Part shown: one piece after another, positions 1-11,030 of the stretch
How the letters are laid out: each line of letters starts with the position of its first letter
Position numbering within the stretch: position 1 is the stretch's first letter
Assembly: GCA_009667805.1 (NCBI GenBank)
Contig: CM019070.1
Coordinates: 53,900,451-53,964,450, forward strand
Reading direction: 5' to 3'
Length of the DNA stretch: 64,000 nucleotides
Source of the DNA: Leptobrachium leishanense
Taxonomy: Eukaryota; Chordata; Amphibia; Anura; Megophryidae
Made by a program: the position numbers and the translations under genes
Notes under the pieces: generated by a model
Database searches by the model: none
What the model was told of the DNA's origin: nothing
What the model saw: the letters and a program-made list of their open reading frames with translations, nothing else

Positions 1-469
1 GACACCCGCCACTTCTCATCCCACCCATTGCCTGCTCACATAATACATTAAATTGTCATTGTAAAAACAGTGATTCTGCATTTTAAAACATGTTAAAATA
101 AATATAAATCAATACAGGTCAGGCACCCTTAATCCAGAAATCTAAAAGCCTGAAAACCAGAAATGTTTGGAGCCTTCCAGATTTTAGTGACTCTGGAATA
201 CGGTTATGCACAGGCATTGCTGCTTGGGAACCTGGCTACTGAGTGCTTGTGACGTGGAGCTCGGAGTCACGCTGACTGTGCATCATGTCCGTGGAGTAAC
301 CTCACACAGTGCTTCCAATGTGTGTACAATACATGCTGGTGGCTGCAGCACGGAAGAGATTGCGTCACTATTGTCGCAATCTCCTTCCTCTCAGATCTTG
401 GTCTCGCCCAGACTCTGAAATCTGGAATGCTCAGGTTCGCACTCATTCTGGATAACGGGTGCTCAAACT
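1..469. other. Flanking sequence, no feature recognised
   Basis: AT-rich sequence with no convincing coding frame, terminal repeat or RNA signal that I can see. Short open frames on both strands look like chance. Confidence 0.5.
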
Positions 470-700
470 GGTGCCAGCTGGGTGGAGTAGAGGTAACATC
501 ACTGCTCTGCGTTGAGAGAGCCTGTGGAGACGTGGGCTCAATCCCAGCAAGAGCACCTTTCCAGTAGGTGTCCTTGGGCAAGACACCTAACAGTACATAC
601 TCGCCACCCAGGACATACTTGAAAACAAGAGAAATCTCAATGTATCCTTCCTGGTAAAATCCTTTCTCAAAAAAAAGTAATGTGGTATTATATTCGGTAT
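470..700 (+). repeat. tRNA-derived SINE, CORE/MIR-like
   Basis: The head (about 472-550) resembles a tRNA: an A-box-like stretch near 478-494 and a B-box-like GGGCTCAATCCC near 536-547. It is followed by TCCTTGGGCAAGACACC (about 569-585), a string typical of the conserved core of MIR/CORE-type SINEs, and then by an A-rich tail near 665-675. Such SINEs are transcribed by RNA polymerase III and mobilised by a LINE partner. The exact family and end points are uncertain. Confidence 0.55.
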
Positions 701-734
701 ACAACGTAGTAACAGACACACATTTAAACACTGT

Positions 735-1660
735 CAGGGTTATCCAAAGAGATTCGAAAAGTCACCGCACGTTCGGTGACTTTTCGTTCTCTTCAATTCG
801 GTTCCTTTTGCAGATTGCATTTCGGTGACCCTGCGGTGTATTCAGTAAGCACCACAGGGTCCCCGAATTGCAGGGAAAAGCTGCCGTAAGCCCACCGAAA
901 ACTAACCGCAAAACCCATCGAATGCACGCCGAAAACAAGCAAAAACATCTGGATTAACCTTCGAAAAACCCGAGCAGGAGCCGATCACACGCAGCGAAGT
1001 TCGGAGAATCACACAGAGCCGAAGCAGCTGAGACGCAGACGAGGGAGGTGAATAAATTAGCAAAACCATTTGTATGAATCTGTGAAAATGAAACGCTGTT
1101 TGCAAAGAAACTACTGAGCGAAAATGTCTGAAATTTACACAGGAGGTCCAGGGAATGATAATAAAGAGGACTGTTACAGAAAACAGTAAACTTAAAAAAA
1201 AATCAAAAAAAATCGGACTTTTAAAAAAATAAAAAAAATTCAGAAAAATGCTTAAAGTATCCAAAAAATCTATAAATAAAGAGACTTTTTGCTGCAGAAT
1301 TTTACAATGAATGGTTTATTAGATATTGAATTAAATCGGGAATATTTTTAACATTGAAGTCTATGGGATTCTCCTGAATAACTTTGCCGAATTAAACCAC
1401 CGAATGGCATTGGCAGGGCATTAGGGGAACCTTTCACTGCTGGTTTTCGTTCTCTGAATAGCCGAAGCAGTGCTTTTTTATGGGGATTTCACTGCCCTCG
1501 AACAGGCACCGAACAGGCACCGTATGTGCAGGCAATTCGCCAGGATTTGGCGAATTGCCTGCTCTCTGGATAGCCGAATGACCAAGAAAGGTAACCGAAC
1601 GCTGATTTTCAGCGTTCGGTTACCTTTCTCAAGCAATTCGGATCTCTTTGGATAACCCTG
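735..1660. mobile_element. MITE M1 with terminal inverted repeats
   Basis: The ends are inverted repeats: CAGGGTTATCCAAAGAGA at 735 and its complement ending at 1660. There is no coding capacity. Several perfect hairpins lie inside, at 756-785, 1530-1560 and 1586-1628, the last with arms of about 20 bp. A second copy, M2, lies at 58443-63876 in the opposite orientation. No clear TSD surrounds M1; M2 suggests a 3-bp TAT duplication, so the superfamily is left open. Confidence 0.8.
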
Positions 1661-2410
1661 TAAGTAAGGGCTCGATTCAATTCCCTCTGTGCTTGTTTTT
1701 TCTGGAGATATTCGGTGGTTCAATTAATCATAACCAAACAATGAACTTGTGTTGATAAAAGGACGCCGTAAAACATTGCAATTCTATTATATATAAATTT
1801 TATTAAGACAAAGCTAAAGGGCTTCTCATTATTTTCAAAATTTTATTCCAAACAACCATCAGATGTTTCGCTGGGGGCGTCAGCCTGCATCTTTAACAGA
1901 TAGGGCACTAGAAAGCCTTGGGGTAAGCATTATGTTAAGAAAGGATGGTAAAGCACTGAGGTGGTATCATTGTGTCTCTATTAATGTTAAACTTACAGCT
2001 AGGAAGTACAACAAGATCAGCTCATGGGAGCAATACTCTCTGAAAACAAATTACTTTTTCATTTAAATACAACACTCGAGTACAAAGTTCAACAAAAGTA
2101 TTTGAGTAACAAAGTATTTAGATTGTTTGGTAAACATGTTTTAACTGGAATGTTTAAACTTCTATTTAAAAAGAAGGCTGGGAATGAATGAGCTGCCACC
2201 TACTGGCTAAACCTCAATATGAGCTCTGTCCTACATGACCATTATAAATCACTCTGACACCTGCAAGAGAACCACAAACCTAAATTCACTGGTTTAGATT
2301 CACTAGAGCTCTGTGCTAGACGTAGAAATGAGCTGTGAGATCTCATGGATCCATCAGCCTTAAAAAGTTACAATCAACAAGAGCTGGATTACCTATAGGT
2401 TGCATTTGGG
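1661..2410. other. Intervening sequence, no feature recognised
   Basis: AT-rich sequence between MITE M1 and the minisatellite. I see no gene, repeat end or conserved motif here. Confidence 0.45.
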
Positions 2411-2498
2411 GAATTCAGCCCTTGGGGAGGGAGTTCAGCCTTGGGGAGTTCAGCCCTTGGGGAGGGAGTTCAGCCCTTGGGGAGGGAGTTCAGCCCTT
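2411..2498. repeat. Minisatellite, about 20-bp unit
   Basis: Four to five imperfect copies of a unit close to TTCAGCCCTTGGGGAGGGAG, one of them shortened. The array sits just outside the hAT terminus at 2529. Confidence 0.8.
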
Positions 2499-4030
2499 TG
2501 TGATTAACTATTTAAGGCTGATCCCCATTAGGGATGAGCTGTTCGGTTCGATCCGTTCAGAGTTCGATTCGAACATCGCCTGTTCGCATGTTCGCGAACT
2601 ACGAACATTTCCACATGTTCGCCCACAATGGACCACAATGCACTTTTCCACTGGCCTGAAGCTTGTAATTGGCTACAGCCTTGCACCTGACCGCAGGTCA
2701 GGTGCAAGACAGGTTCAAGACTATGCCAATCACGTCTCAGAGTCCTGATTGGGCAAATTTTGCACAATCATGGGCTCACAGAGCTAAGTTCCGCAACACA
2801 CTATATAAGGCTTCACACAGCCCCCAGTGTCACGACCACTACGCGCGCTGCTATGAAAGATGCCGGGTTGCGCCACCCACTATCTGTCTCTACGCACTTC
2901 TCTCTCGCAACAGGGCGCAGAGCGTGATACAATGATCCCAAGATTGCAACGCAGTACAAATCTTCTCTTGAAGCGGGTAATGACTACGTCTCCCACAATC
3001 CCTGAGCTCACTTTCCTATTCTATTAGTTACGCTGCCACCAGTCCTCATGGACACTATGCGCGTCGCAACAGGAGATGCAGGGGTAAGCAACCGCACTAT
3101 CTGCCTACCCTAGACTCGGACAGTGACTGCAGACCCCACAATCCTTGCCGTCCCCGTCGACCGCAACTCGCAATTTCTTATCTAACCGAGTTTAAAGCAA
3201 ATAGCAATACTCCCAATCTCTTAGTTAGCGTGGATCTCATCAGCCAGAATCAGAACTTAAATAGGTTAGGTTTATTTATGATATAGAACAAAGATATATA
3301 TAATCACAGTGCATTTGTTACAGGAAAATTATAGCTAGAATAAATCAATTAATTACACACTACACAGCAAATAAAAGAAAAGGGTTAACCACAGAGCATT
3401 ACTTACGACAACTAATCAGTAAGCTAGCATCGATGGCTCCTGGAGCCTGGAGATAGACGCATGGACAGATCAGTCATCTTTAGAATGTACCCCAAGTGAT
3501 CAGCCACAGCACATGGCCAGTTTTCAGAATTTATTTTCGAGTGATTTTCGGGTCACTTTGCTCGTTTTTTGTATCGACTTTTCGTGATTTCGGAAATTTT
3601 CGTTTTTTCGGAACATCTGTTCTCCTCGTTTCAAAGTGTCTAACTCTATTCGTTTTGACGTGAACTACTATGGTTTACTTTTTTATACTTTATATATTTT
3701 TTTATAATAAATTTTTGGTTTGTTTTTTGGATCCAATAATTCATTCTGTCGATACGATAATTCTGGCGATTCTATCGTGTTTTTTTTTTATTAAGTAAAG
3801 ATCCTTTTTTTCTTATGAATATACATTTCACAACTTTATTTAATCACATTAAAAAAATGGTATGAAAGCCAAGGAACAAAAAAAAATGAACAAAACGATT
3901 TAAAAAACGCTAAACTGACCCAAATGGCCAGAACAAAAGGTTTTAAAACGGAAAAATAGTTGATCAAAATGATCTGAAACGAAAAAAAACGAACAAATAA
4001 AATGATTTAAAACAAACAAAAAAAAATTAA

Positions 4031-4723
4031 CCCTTTCGCTGCTGAGGCATTTCACGGCTTCCCTTCACGCCTGTGTGCGGCACTGCAGTCTGCTGCTGAG
4101 CTAATTTTTAACAGTTTCGCTCCTCTTGTTTAAACGCGTTTTGAAGCCTTTTTTTATAATATGACCCAGACATGTTATGTATCGTTCTTTCCGGCAGACT
4201 CGGCAGATGATTCATAATATATCATTATCATATGTATGCGTCATGTCCTGTCTGTATATTATAACAAAAAATGCAATAAAATTTGAATTTTCAATGTTTG
4301 TTTTACAAGGTTTAAAGTGTTTTTTTCACATTTTAACATGCGAGTGTTTGCGGTTATATTTTATGAGTTGCGTTTGTTAAAAAAAATTGAAATGTGGACT
4401 TGTTATATTTTTTTGGGTGAAAATTACACTATTTTTAACAAACGCACCCCATACAAAAATCCTTAGTGCAGCATCATTGTTCACATTATAATTGAAATGG
4501 GAACAATATTGCTGCATTAACAAAACAAAACAAAAAACCTGTTTATTTTTTTTATATTTAAATTTTTTATAATTTTTAACATTGTCATGTTTGGTATTGT
4601 TGGAAAGGCCATGCTCTGGTCGATCCAAAGATACCAAACATTAACCAACCGATAGCTGCCGCGGATCGGGAGATAGGGGGTTCCAATGAACCCCCTATCT
4701 CCACCATTGGTCGCAGTTAGGGG
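4031..4723. mobile_element. TTAA-flanked palindromic element (piggyBac-like MITE) in X1
   Basis: Bounded by TTAA at 4027-4030 and 4724-4727, with ends CCCTTTCGCTGCTG and ...CAGTTAGGGG. It contains two hairpins: about 4594-4643 and a nested one (about 4645-4727) with GGAGATAGGGGGTTC arms. Related sequence is at 31100-31405 (X2) and 60631-61545 (in T2/C). TTAA targets and CCC termini are piggyBac hallmarks; assignment is by those features alone, and the right end may lie further on. Confidence 0.5.
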
Positions 4724-5427
4724 TTAACTCCAGAACTGACGTCATTGTGACGAGGTCTTGGGACTGTCGGCAGCTGCTGTTCCCCCACGCTGTTGTCTTC
4801 CTGCAAAAACGTGACCATGTTGGCGGGCGCCGGGCAGCGTCTTAGCGGGCAGCGGTGGGAGAGAGAGAGCTCATAGCTGGGAGGTGGTGTTGCGTGAAGC
4901 TGCAAACAGGGACAAATAAACTAGACCTGAGCCGCACTAAGGATTTTTGGGTTGTGTCAGAGAAGACTTCACGCAGTGCTGCCATCAATATTTTTTGATA
5001 AATTCTTGGTTATACAATGAATGTGACTGTGGACAAAAATCCATGTTGTTGTGACATCGCCTAAGCTTAACAAAACCATGCCACGTCGGTAATCAAATCT
5101 CAAGGCAGTACAACAAGGTTGTGTTAGTGTGTGACATTTTTTGGCCAGGCAGGCAGTGTAGAATGTGCACAGTCACATTCATGGCCACAAATATGTTGAC
5201 AAATTTATGACAAAGGGTCCATAGAAATGTCAATAAATTTATGTACATATAATTTTAACAGTGTGGAAAAGAAACCAAGCAATACATATTAACTTATTAA
5301 GTAAGGAAAAGCAACGCACACAAACCGGAAAATATAGAAAAAAATAGAAACTTTATTTACAACATGCCACGGATGGCAAATTGCCCAACTGGGGCACAAA
5401 CAAACATAGGGGAGGAGGAGGCTGGTC

Positions 5428-7416
5428 TCACTGCCGCTCCAGGATGTCAGCGGCATTGTTAATATGCTCCCGCAACTCCTGGAGCAACTCCTGGATGGCA
5501 TCTATGTTGGTGACAGCCAGGCGTAGGTCGCCGATCGCCATCCTATTTGTGACACTGGACCTGTCCGGTCTGGCTTCTCCTTCTATATATCCAATAAATG
5601 AAAGAAGGAAAATACAGTAAGTAAAGCAGGTTTCTATTTTTGACTGAAAGTCTTGAAAAAATATAACAGTAGTATATACCAGAGCTGGCGGCCTCCTGAG
5701 GCTCTGACTCCTCCTCCTCCAACTCCTCCTCCTCCACCACCACGTCAGCATCTCTTCCGGTGCTATATCTAAGAAATTAAAGAAATAAAAAATACAGTAA
5801 ACAACAAAACTGATTTATTTTTGAACAAAAGTTGATGCAAAATACAACAGTAAAATAAAAACCTGGACTCGCGGCCTCCTGCTGCGGCTCCGGCTCCCTC
5901 TCTCCATCATCGCCCTCCTCCTGCTCCTCCTCTTCCTCCTCCTGCTCCTCTTGTGCTATATATAAAAAAATTAAATGAAAATACAGTAAACAAAAAATGT
6001 TTCTGTTTTTGATCAAAAGTCGTTGCAAAATAAAACAGTATATACCAGCGCTGGTGGTCGCCCGTGGCTCCCCCTCCTCCTCCACTGGGGCACTGGTGCC
6101 TGCCGGGGCAGATGCTGCCTTTGCCTTCCTGTCTTCTGCCAAATCCAAAAAATAACACGTAAATAATGCAGACTGGAAAAAATTGTATATCTATACAATA
6201 TATTGCCGAAAGTATTGCGACACCCCTCCACTACCCCACTACCAGCTTGACACACCACTACTCCCATCTCATAGTTCTAAAGTCACAAAATATTTATTTA
6301 TTTCCTCTGCACATAGACATATATTACCGTTCAATTATATATTTTTTTCAGAAGTAAACATTACGTTTATTCAATAAAAACTATTATTTGTGTTGTGTGC
6401 ATAAAAAACGCATTGTGCTGACTGCTTTTAGTTATTTTATAGAAGGCCTCAGCCTCAGTTTCACTTTCAGATTCTGCGAATAAAACTGTGGATATTGCAG
6501 AAACAACAGAAATCGGCCATTTTGTTTTGAAATTTGCATCTAAAGCGTTCAATAATGACACTGCTGCAGCAAACTGAATTGCTGCGCTGCAACAATTCAG
6601 CAGCTGCTGAGGATGTATTGAACGCAGCTCTGTTTGGATGCACTTTCAGAAGAACTACATGTCCCATCCTACCACTTAGCAGAGACGCAGAGATTTTTGT
6701 TGATGCGCAGGTGGGAGCCAATATTGGGCAAGCTGAGGGTCTTCTCGTATGCATCACTCAATCACAACAACCTCCCCCCCAGCACACTACAGTGAGTACA
6801 CACAGTGCCAAAAGAAATCCAGCATTGTAACTTCATCTACATACATCAAATGTCACAATTTTAACAAATACGTAAAATCACAAAAAAGAAGAGCGATGGC
6901 AAAATGCATGTATGACGAGTCGTGAAAACACAAAGCTATACACAATCACATTGCATGAAAAAAGGACTAGATAAATCAACGTATTTCTGTGCACATTAGC
7001 ACATGCAAGCACATTATTATTATTATACAGGATTTATATAGCGCCAACAGTTTGCGCAGCGCTTTACAATATAACATGACACTTACGTTTGGCTATGATG
7101 CGACGGATGTGCCTCAGCTGCTCCTCCTCGCCGTCTTGAGGTCGGACCAGCGTTTTCGGAGCTGGTCCTTCGTCCGGTCCTCCCCGAACAGCTCCAGGAT
7201 GGTGGTTCGGAGTTTGTCAAGGATACCATCCTTGCGGTTGTTATTCTTCCTGCCGTAAGGGCCCTTACGGCAGTCATAATCTTTGCGATCAAAGATGTGG
7301 ACCAGCTCCAACATCTCCTCAAATGCCATGTTGCTGGCCCGCTTCTTCCTGGGTGGTGTCTCATGGGTGGAAGAAGATGAGGAGGTGTCCGAATGGGACT
7401 CGTCTCTTTCAGCCAT
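5428..7416 (-). CDS. Myb/SANT-like DNA-binding protein of X1 (spliced, frameshifted)
   Basis: Exon 1 (7416-7087) starts at an ATG and encodes a Ser/Thr-rich leader, a basic PPRKKR patch and a Myb/SANT-like domain ending in DQLRKRWSDLK. It is followed by a GTAAGT donor. Later exons fit 6135-6046, 5955-5863, 5762-5680 and 5582-5428, each with AG acceptor and GT donor. They encode Glu-rich linkers and a C-terminal helix with QELLQELREHINNAADI, likely a coiled coil. Proteins of this layout are known as DNA-binding partners of transposases (for example in PIF/Harbinger elements). A missing base near 7115, just after the SANT domain, shifts the frame, so this copy is probably a pseudogene. Exon borders are inferred from sequence only. 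Confidence 0.6.
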
Positions 7417-8091
7417 GATAAATAATAAAATCAATATTTTTTGGCATGTCAAAAAAGTTGTCAAAATACTGGCTCAATAAAGTTACGACAGCCGCGCGCG
7501 CGCATGCGCGACCCGCGGACGAATCGGATCCGACCCGATTACGAAGGAATTATCGTATCGACAGAATTATTGGATCATTGGAAACAAAAACAAGTGATAC
7601 GCATTTACAAATACAAAATTTACAGAATCAGCGATATAACCGATAATAGTTAAATATACGATGTCCAGAATTACCGAAATGGAACCGAAATCACGAATGG
7701 AACCGAAATCATGAATAGAGCGAAAATAAATTTCGATTTGACACATTTCAAGTCCATTCGAAAATTCCGAAAATATTTAGTTTCGGCTCGGAAAACTTTT
7801 CGGATCTGTCGGTTTTCGGGTCCGATCCGATTCGGAAAATCGGCCGGATCTGAAAGCACGAATCGGGAAATTTCGTGAAAATTCCGAAATTCCGAAACCC
7901 GAAATGCACATCCCTAGTGGACACAGGGATACACTTCCCAAATGGTCAGACACAAATATGAATATGACTCTATATGGAGGAGATAGACACATATACACAG
8001 GCAGACCCTTATATAGATAGAAATACAGATCTAATCTGCAACATCTCCCATACAAAAGGAGACGCAGAAAGGGAGGCCTCTCACGTGCGTC

Positions 8092-8474
8092 TTAACACAT
8101 GTCTTCCCCTTGCCGGGAGAGCCCATCCGCATTACCATGCATGCTGCCCTTCCTATGCTGTATGGAGAATTCATATTGCTGGAGAGAAAGGCTCCACCGG
8201 AGGAGCTTCACATTCGTTCCAGCCACCGTATGTAGCCAGTGTAGGGGATTATGGTCAGTTATCACGGTGAACTGGCGCCCGTATAGGTAGGGCTGTAGCT
8301 TCTGTAGGGCCCAGACAATCGTCAGACACTCTTTCTCTACAGTGGCATAGGCCACTTCCCGGGCCAACAGCTTTCGACTGAGGTATACCACTGGATGTTC
8401 CTCGCCCTTCCCATCCACCTGGCATAATACGGCTCCCAGGCCATAGTGGAAGCATCCGTTTGGACTACGAACCG
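8092..8474 (-). pseudogene. RNase H domain of G
   Basis: Encodes the gypsy-type RNase H that degrades RNA in the RNA-DNA hybrid. Visible motifs are VVYLSRKL, a VEKECLTIVWAL segment with the catalytic Glu, and VITDHNPLHWL with a catalytic Asp, ending in the HGNADGLSR region. It is cut off from RT by an in-frame TGA at 8477-8475 and a one-base loss near 8455, so it cannot be translated as part of this polyprotein. Confidence 0.85.
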
Positions 8475-9525
8475 TCAGTTGAAGTCTGGGGCCTGCAGGA
8501 CTGGGGAGGCCATGAGGGCTTGCTTTAAATTATCAAAGGCTGTTCCACATGCAGGGGTCCATTCCACCACACGGGGAAGAGCCTTTTTGGTTAGGTCTGT
8601 CAGGGGCTTTGCTAGCGTGCTATAATGGGGCACAAACTTTCGATAATAGCCTGCTGTACCCAGAAAAGACATCACCTGCTTTTTTGTAGTGGGGACTGGC
8701 CAGGCTGCTATGGCTTCTACTTTACTGGGCTCGGGGCATAGGGTCACCCCTCCCACCCTGTGTCCCAGGTAGTGTACCTCTGCCATGCCCAGCTGGCACT
8801 TGTCAGGTGTGATGGTTAGCCCAGCTGCTGATATGCGGTCCAGGACCCTGGACAGGTGACCCAGGTGCTGCTCCCAGCTGTCACTGAACACCGCAATATC
8901 GTCCTGATAGGCCACCGCATGCCCCTCCTGCCCCTCTAGGCGGTGATTAACTAGCCGCTGGAAGGTGGCAGGAGCATTTTTCATCCCAAAGGGCATGACT
9001 TGGAACTCATACAACCCAAAGGGGGTGATAAAAGCAGACCGCTCTTGAGCTTCCGGAGTCATTGGGATCTGCCAGTAGCCCCAGCTCAGATCCATAATGC
9101 TGAGGAACTTGGCTCCAGCTAGTTGGTCAAGTAATGCATCAATGCGGGGCATAGGATACGCGTCAAATGCAGTTACTAGATTCACCCGCCGGTAGCCCAC
9201 ACAGAATCGGGTGGTCTTATCCTTCTTGGGGACCAGTACCACGGGGAAGGCCCAGGGGCTGTGCGACTTGCGGATCACACCCAGCGTTAGCATTTCCTCT
9301 ATCTCCCTTATAATGTCCGCCTTTACCTCCAGAGACACCCTGTATGCAGCCTGTTGGAGGGGATGGTGGTCTCCCGTATCCACGTGGTGGGCCACCAGGG
9401 AGGTTCGGCCCGGTTTTCCCGTGAAGATCCTGCGGTAGGGGGCCAGTGCGCAAGATAGCTGCCCCCTCTGACTCTCGCTTAAGTCCGCATTGATCTGGGC
9501 AGCGTCTAAGTCGTATTCGTAAGAA
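8475..9525 (-). pseudogene. Reverse transcriptase domain of G
   Basis: A nearly complete Ty3/gypsy RT that copies element RNA into DNA. In order it shows VLVPKKDKTTRFCVGYR, the FLSIMDLSWGYWQIP motif with the first catalytic Asp, FGLYEFQVMPFGMKNAPATF, the AVAYQDDIAVFS active-site box (YxDD with Gln at x), and the thumb/connection segment FLGTAGYYRKFVPHYS. It follows the integrase remnant directly, the reverse of the usual gypsy order. It ends at a premature stop before RNase H. Confidence 0.92.
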
Positions 9526-9939
9526 TATGCCCAACAACGCATCGGACACCTTGTCAGCCATGATGGATGAGAGTGCCACGGCCTCTGGGTACCAAGTGGC
9601 ATAGTCCACCACGGTCAGGATAAAACGCTTCTCTGAGCTACTGGGGATAGCTAAGGGCCCCACAATATATACGGCCACCCTCCCAAAGGGTTCGCTCACT
9701 ATGGGGAGGGGAATTAAAGGGGCCTTACCCACCTCCCCTGGCTTCCCAACCTTCTGACACTCGGGACAAGAGCGACAGTAGTTGGCTACCTTGGTGCCCA
9801 TCCCAGGCCAGTAGAAGTGATGCGCCAGGCGAGACTTCGTCCGATGCACCTCTAAATGCCCAGCCATGGGAATAGCGTGGGCCACCTTCAGCAACTGGTC
9901 CCTATACCTCTGGGGCACCACAAGTTGCCTCTCTATCAC
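9515..9939 (-). pseudogene. Integrase fragment of G
   Basis: The N-terminal H2C2 zinc finger is intact (HLEVH ... CRSCPEC) and is followed by the start of the catalytic core (VAVYIVGPL ... ILTVVDYATWYPEAV). Tyr stands where the first catalytic Asp of integrases normally lies. Sequence for the second Asp, the Glu and the C-terminal domain is missing: coding similarity runs straight into RT-linker sequence near 9510. It lies upstream of RT, as in Gmr1-type elements. Confidence 0.85.
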
Positions 9940-10292
9940 CCAGGGAACTTGCCCGTCCCCCGGTAGAGACTCTCAATATAACCTCTCTTTATCCCAGTAG
10001 ACTCGTTCCTTATCCAGGCCAGTGAGGGGTCGCCTAGCCCGCTCCCTCAGTTTCTTGAGCGTGGGGTCTGTCTGCTGGGCCTCCTGAAACCCGGGACTCT
10101 GCACCTCGTCCTCAGAGTCAGCATCGATCTCAGCATCAGCATCAGGCTCAGAGACAGCCTCCTACGCCACCACTGGGGACTGGGTTAGGCCGGAAGGGGC
10201 TTCGCCCCCCTCAGCATGCCCGCCGGCCAGCAGCCCCACCGGATCGGCCAGTGGCTCCAGGCCCTGCTTCTGGGCAGACTGCTGGCGGGTAA

Positions 10293-11030
10293 CTATGACA
10301 ATGGTGGCCCCCTCGCCCACGGGACCCAGGGGGTGGATGGTACAGGTACAGGCTGGCATTCACTCACCCCCCGCCCGTCCTCCCAGTCACACCGTCTCCC
10401 CTCACTGTCACACAACTCCACAGACACACCTGACTCGGGCGCAGACTGATTCACCACCATCTCACGTCCATCCAACCAGGGGTCCTGTTGTGTACTCTCA
10501 CACAAAGTCCTCTCCACTGTAGGGCTACGAGGGGGCTTGGGTACCCCAACATCATTTTCAGGCACATATTGCGACAACAATTTACCCAAATCAGTACCGA
10601 GTAATACATTTGTAGGAATGTTTTCAGACACCCCCACCTCCCTCAGACCTCTCCCCGCTCCCCAGTCCAGATAAACCCGTGCCATTGGCACCGCAGGACG
10701 TACCCCACCAAAACCTTTTACGGCTATAGTCCTGCCAGGAATAAAGTCTGCCGGGCTGACCAATTCAGGGCGCACCAAAGTCATCTCAGCCCCTGTATCT
10801 CTTAACCCGAAAGTTACCTTGTATCCAACCGTCACAGTCTGCATTTTTACGTTGGCACTGCCCTCCGAGCTGGTCACGAACAAGATGGAGGGTGATCCGG
10901 AGCGGCGCCCCCCTCCAGATGTGGGTGCCGGTTTTTTCCTCTCTGGGCACGCTGACCTGAGGTGGCCCCCGCTGTTGCAGATAAAGCACCGGCGGCTTTC
11001 ACTTCTCCCATCCCCAGCAGAAACTGGCAC
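10293..11030 (-). pseudogene. Gag zinc knuckle plus aspartic protease of G
   Basis: Starts with a CCHC knuckle (CFICNSGGHLRSAC), then a basic linker and a retroviral-type aspartic protease with the active-site string LRDTGAEMTL and a later NVLLGTDL box. The protease would cleave the polyprotein. The knuckle is in a different frame from the SCAN part of gag, so a frameshift (mutational or programmed) separates them near 11020. A Pro/Glu-rich linker leads towards the integrase. Confidence 0.85.

Larger units (their letters stand above)
3535..7916 (-). mobile_element. hAT-like element X1 carrying a Myb/SANT gene
   Basis: The right end GCACATCCCTA at 7906-7916 matches the right end of X2 (35379), where an 8-bp TSD is intact. 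The flank here is GTGGACAC. The left terminus has been lost in a deletion. Subterminal DNA is rich in CGAAA and TTTCG strings. Inside are a TTAA-bounded element (about 4031-4723) and a five-exon minus-strand gene. I see no transposase frame, so the element looks non-autonomous for transposition. Confidence 0.75.
2828..8043 (-). repeat. 3' LTR of G, interrupted by X1
   Basis: LTR sequence is present at 2828-3534 and 7917-8043 and matches the 5' LTR at 12341-14032. The outer end TGTCACGACC and the inner end (TGTTGCAGATTAG on the minus strand) give the TG...CA boundaries. Element X1 lies between the two pieces. About 325 bp of LTR corresponding to 13561-13887 is missing next to X1's left edge, so insertion was followed by a deletion. 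Confidence 0.85.

Noticed and set aside
267..731. Minus-strand 154-codon frame near the left edge
   Set aside because: It overlaps the SINE, shows no domain or codon signature, and reads through its tail.
2411..2498. CRISPR-like array
   Set aside because: Contiguous tandem units without unique spacers in a eukaryotic transposon landscape; a minisatellite.
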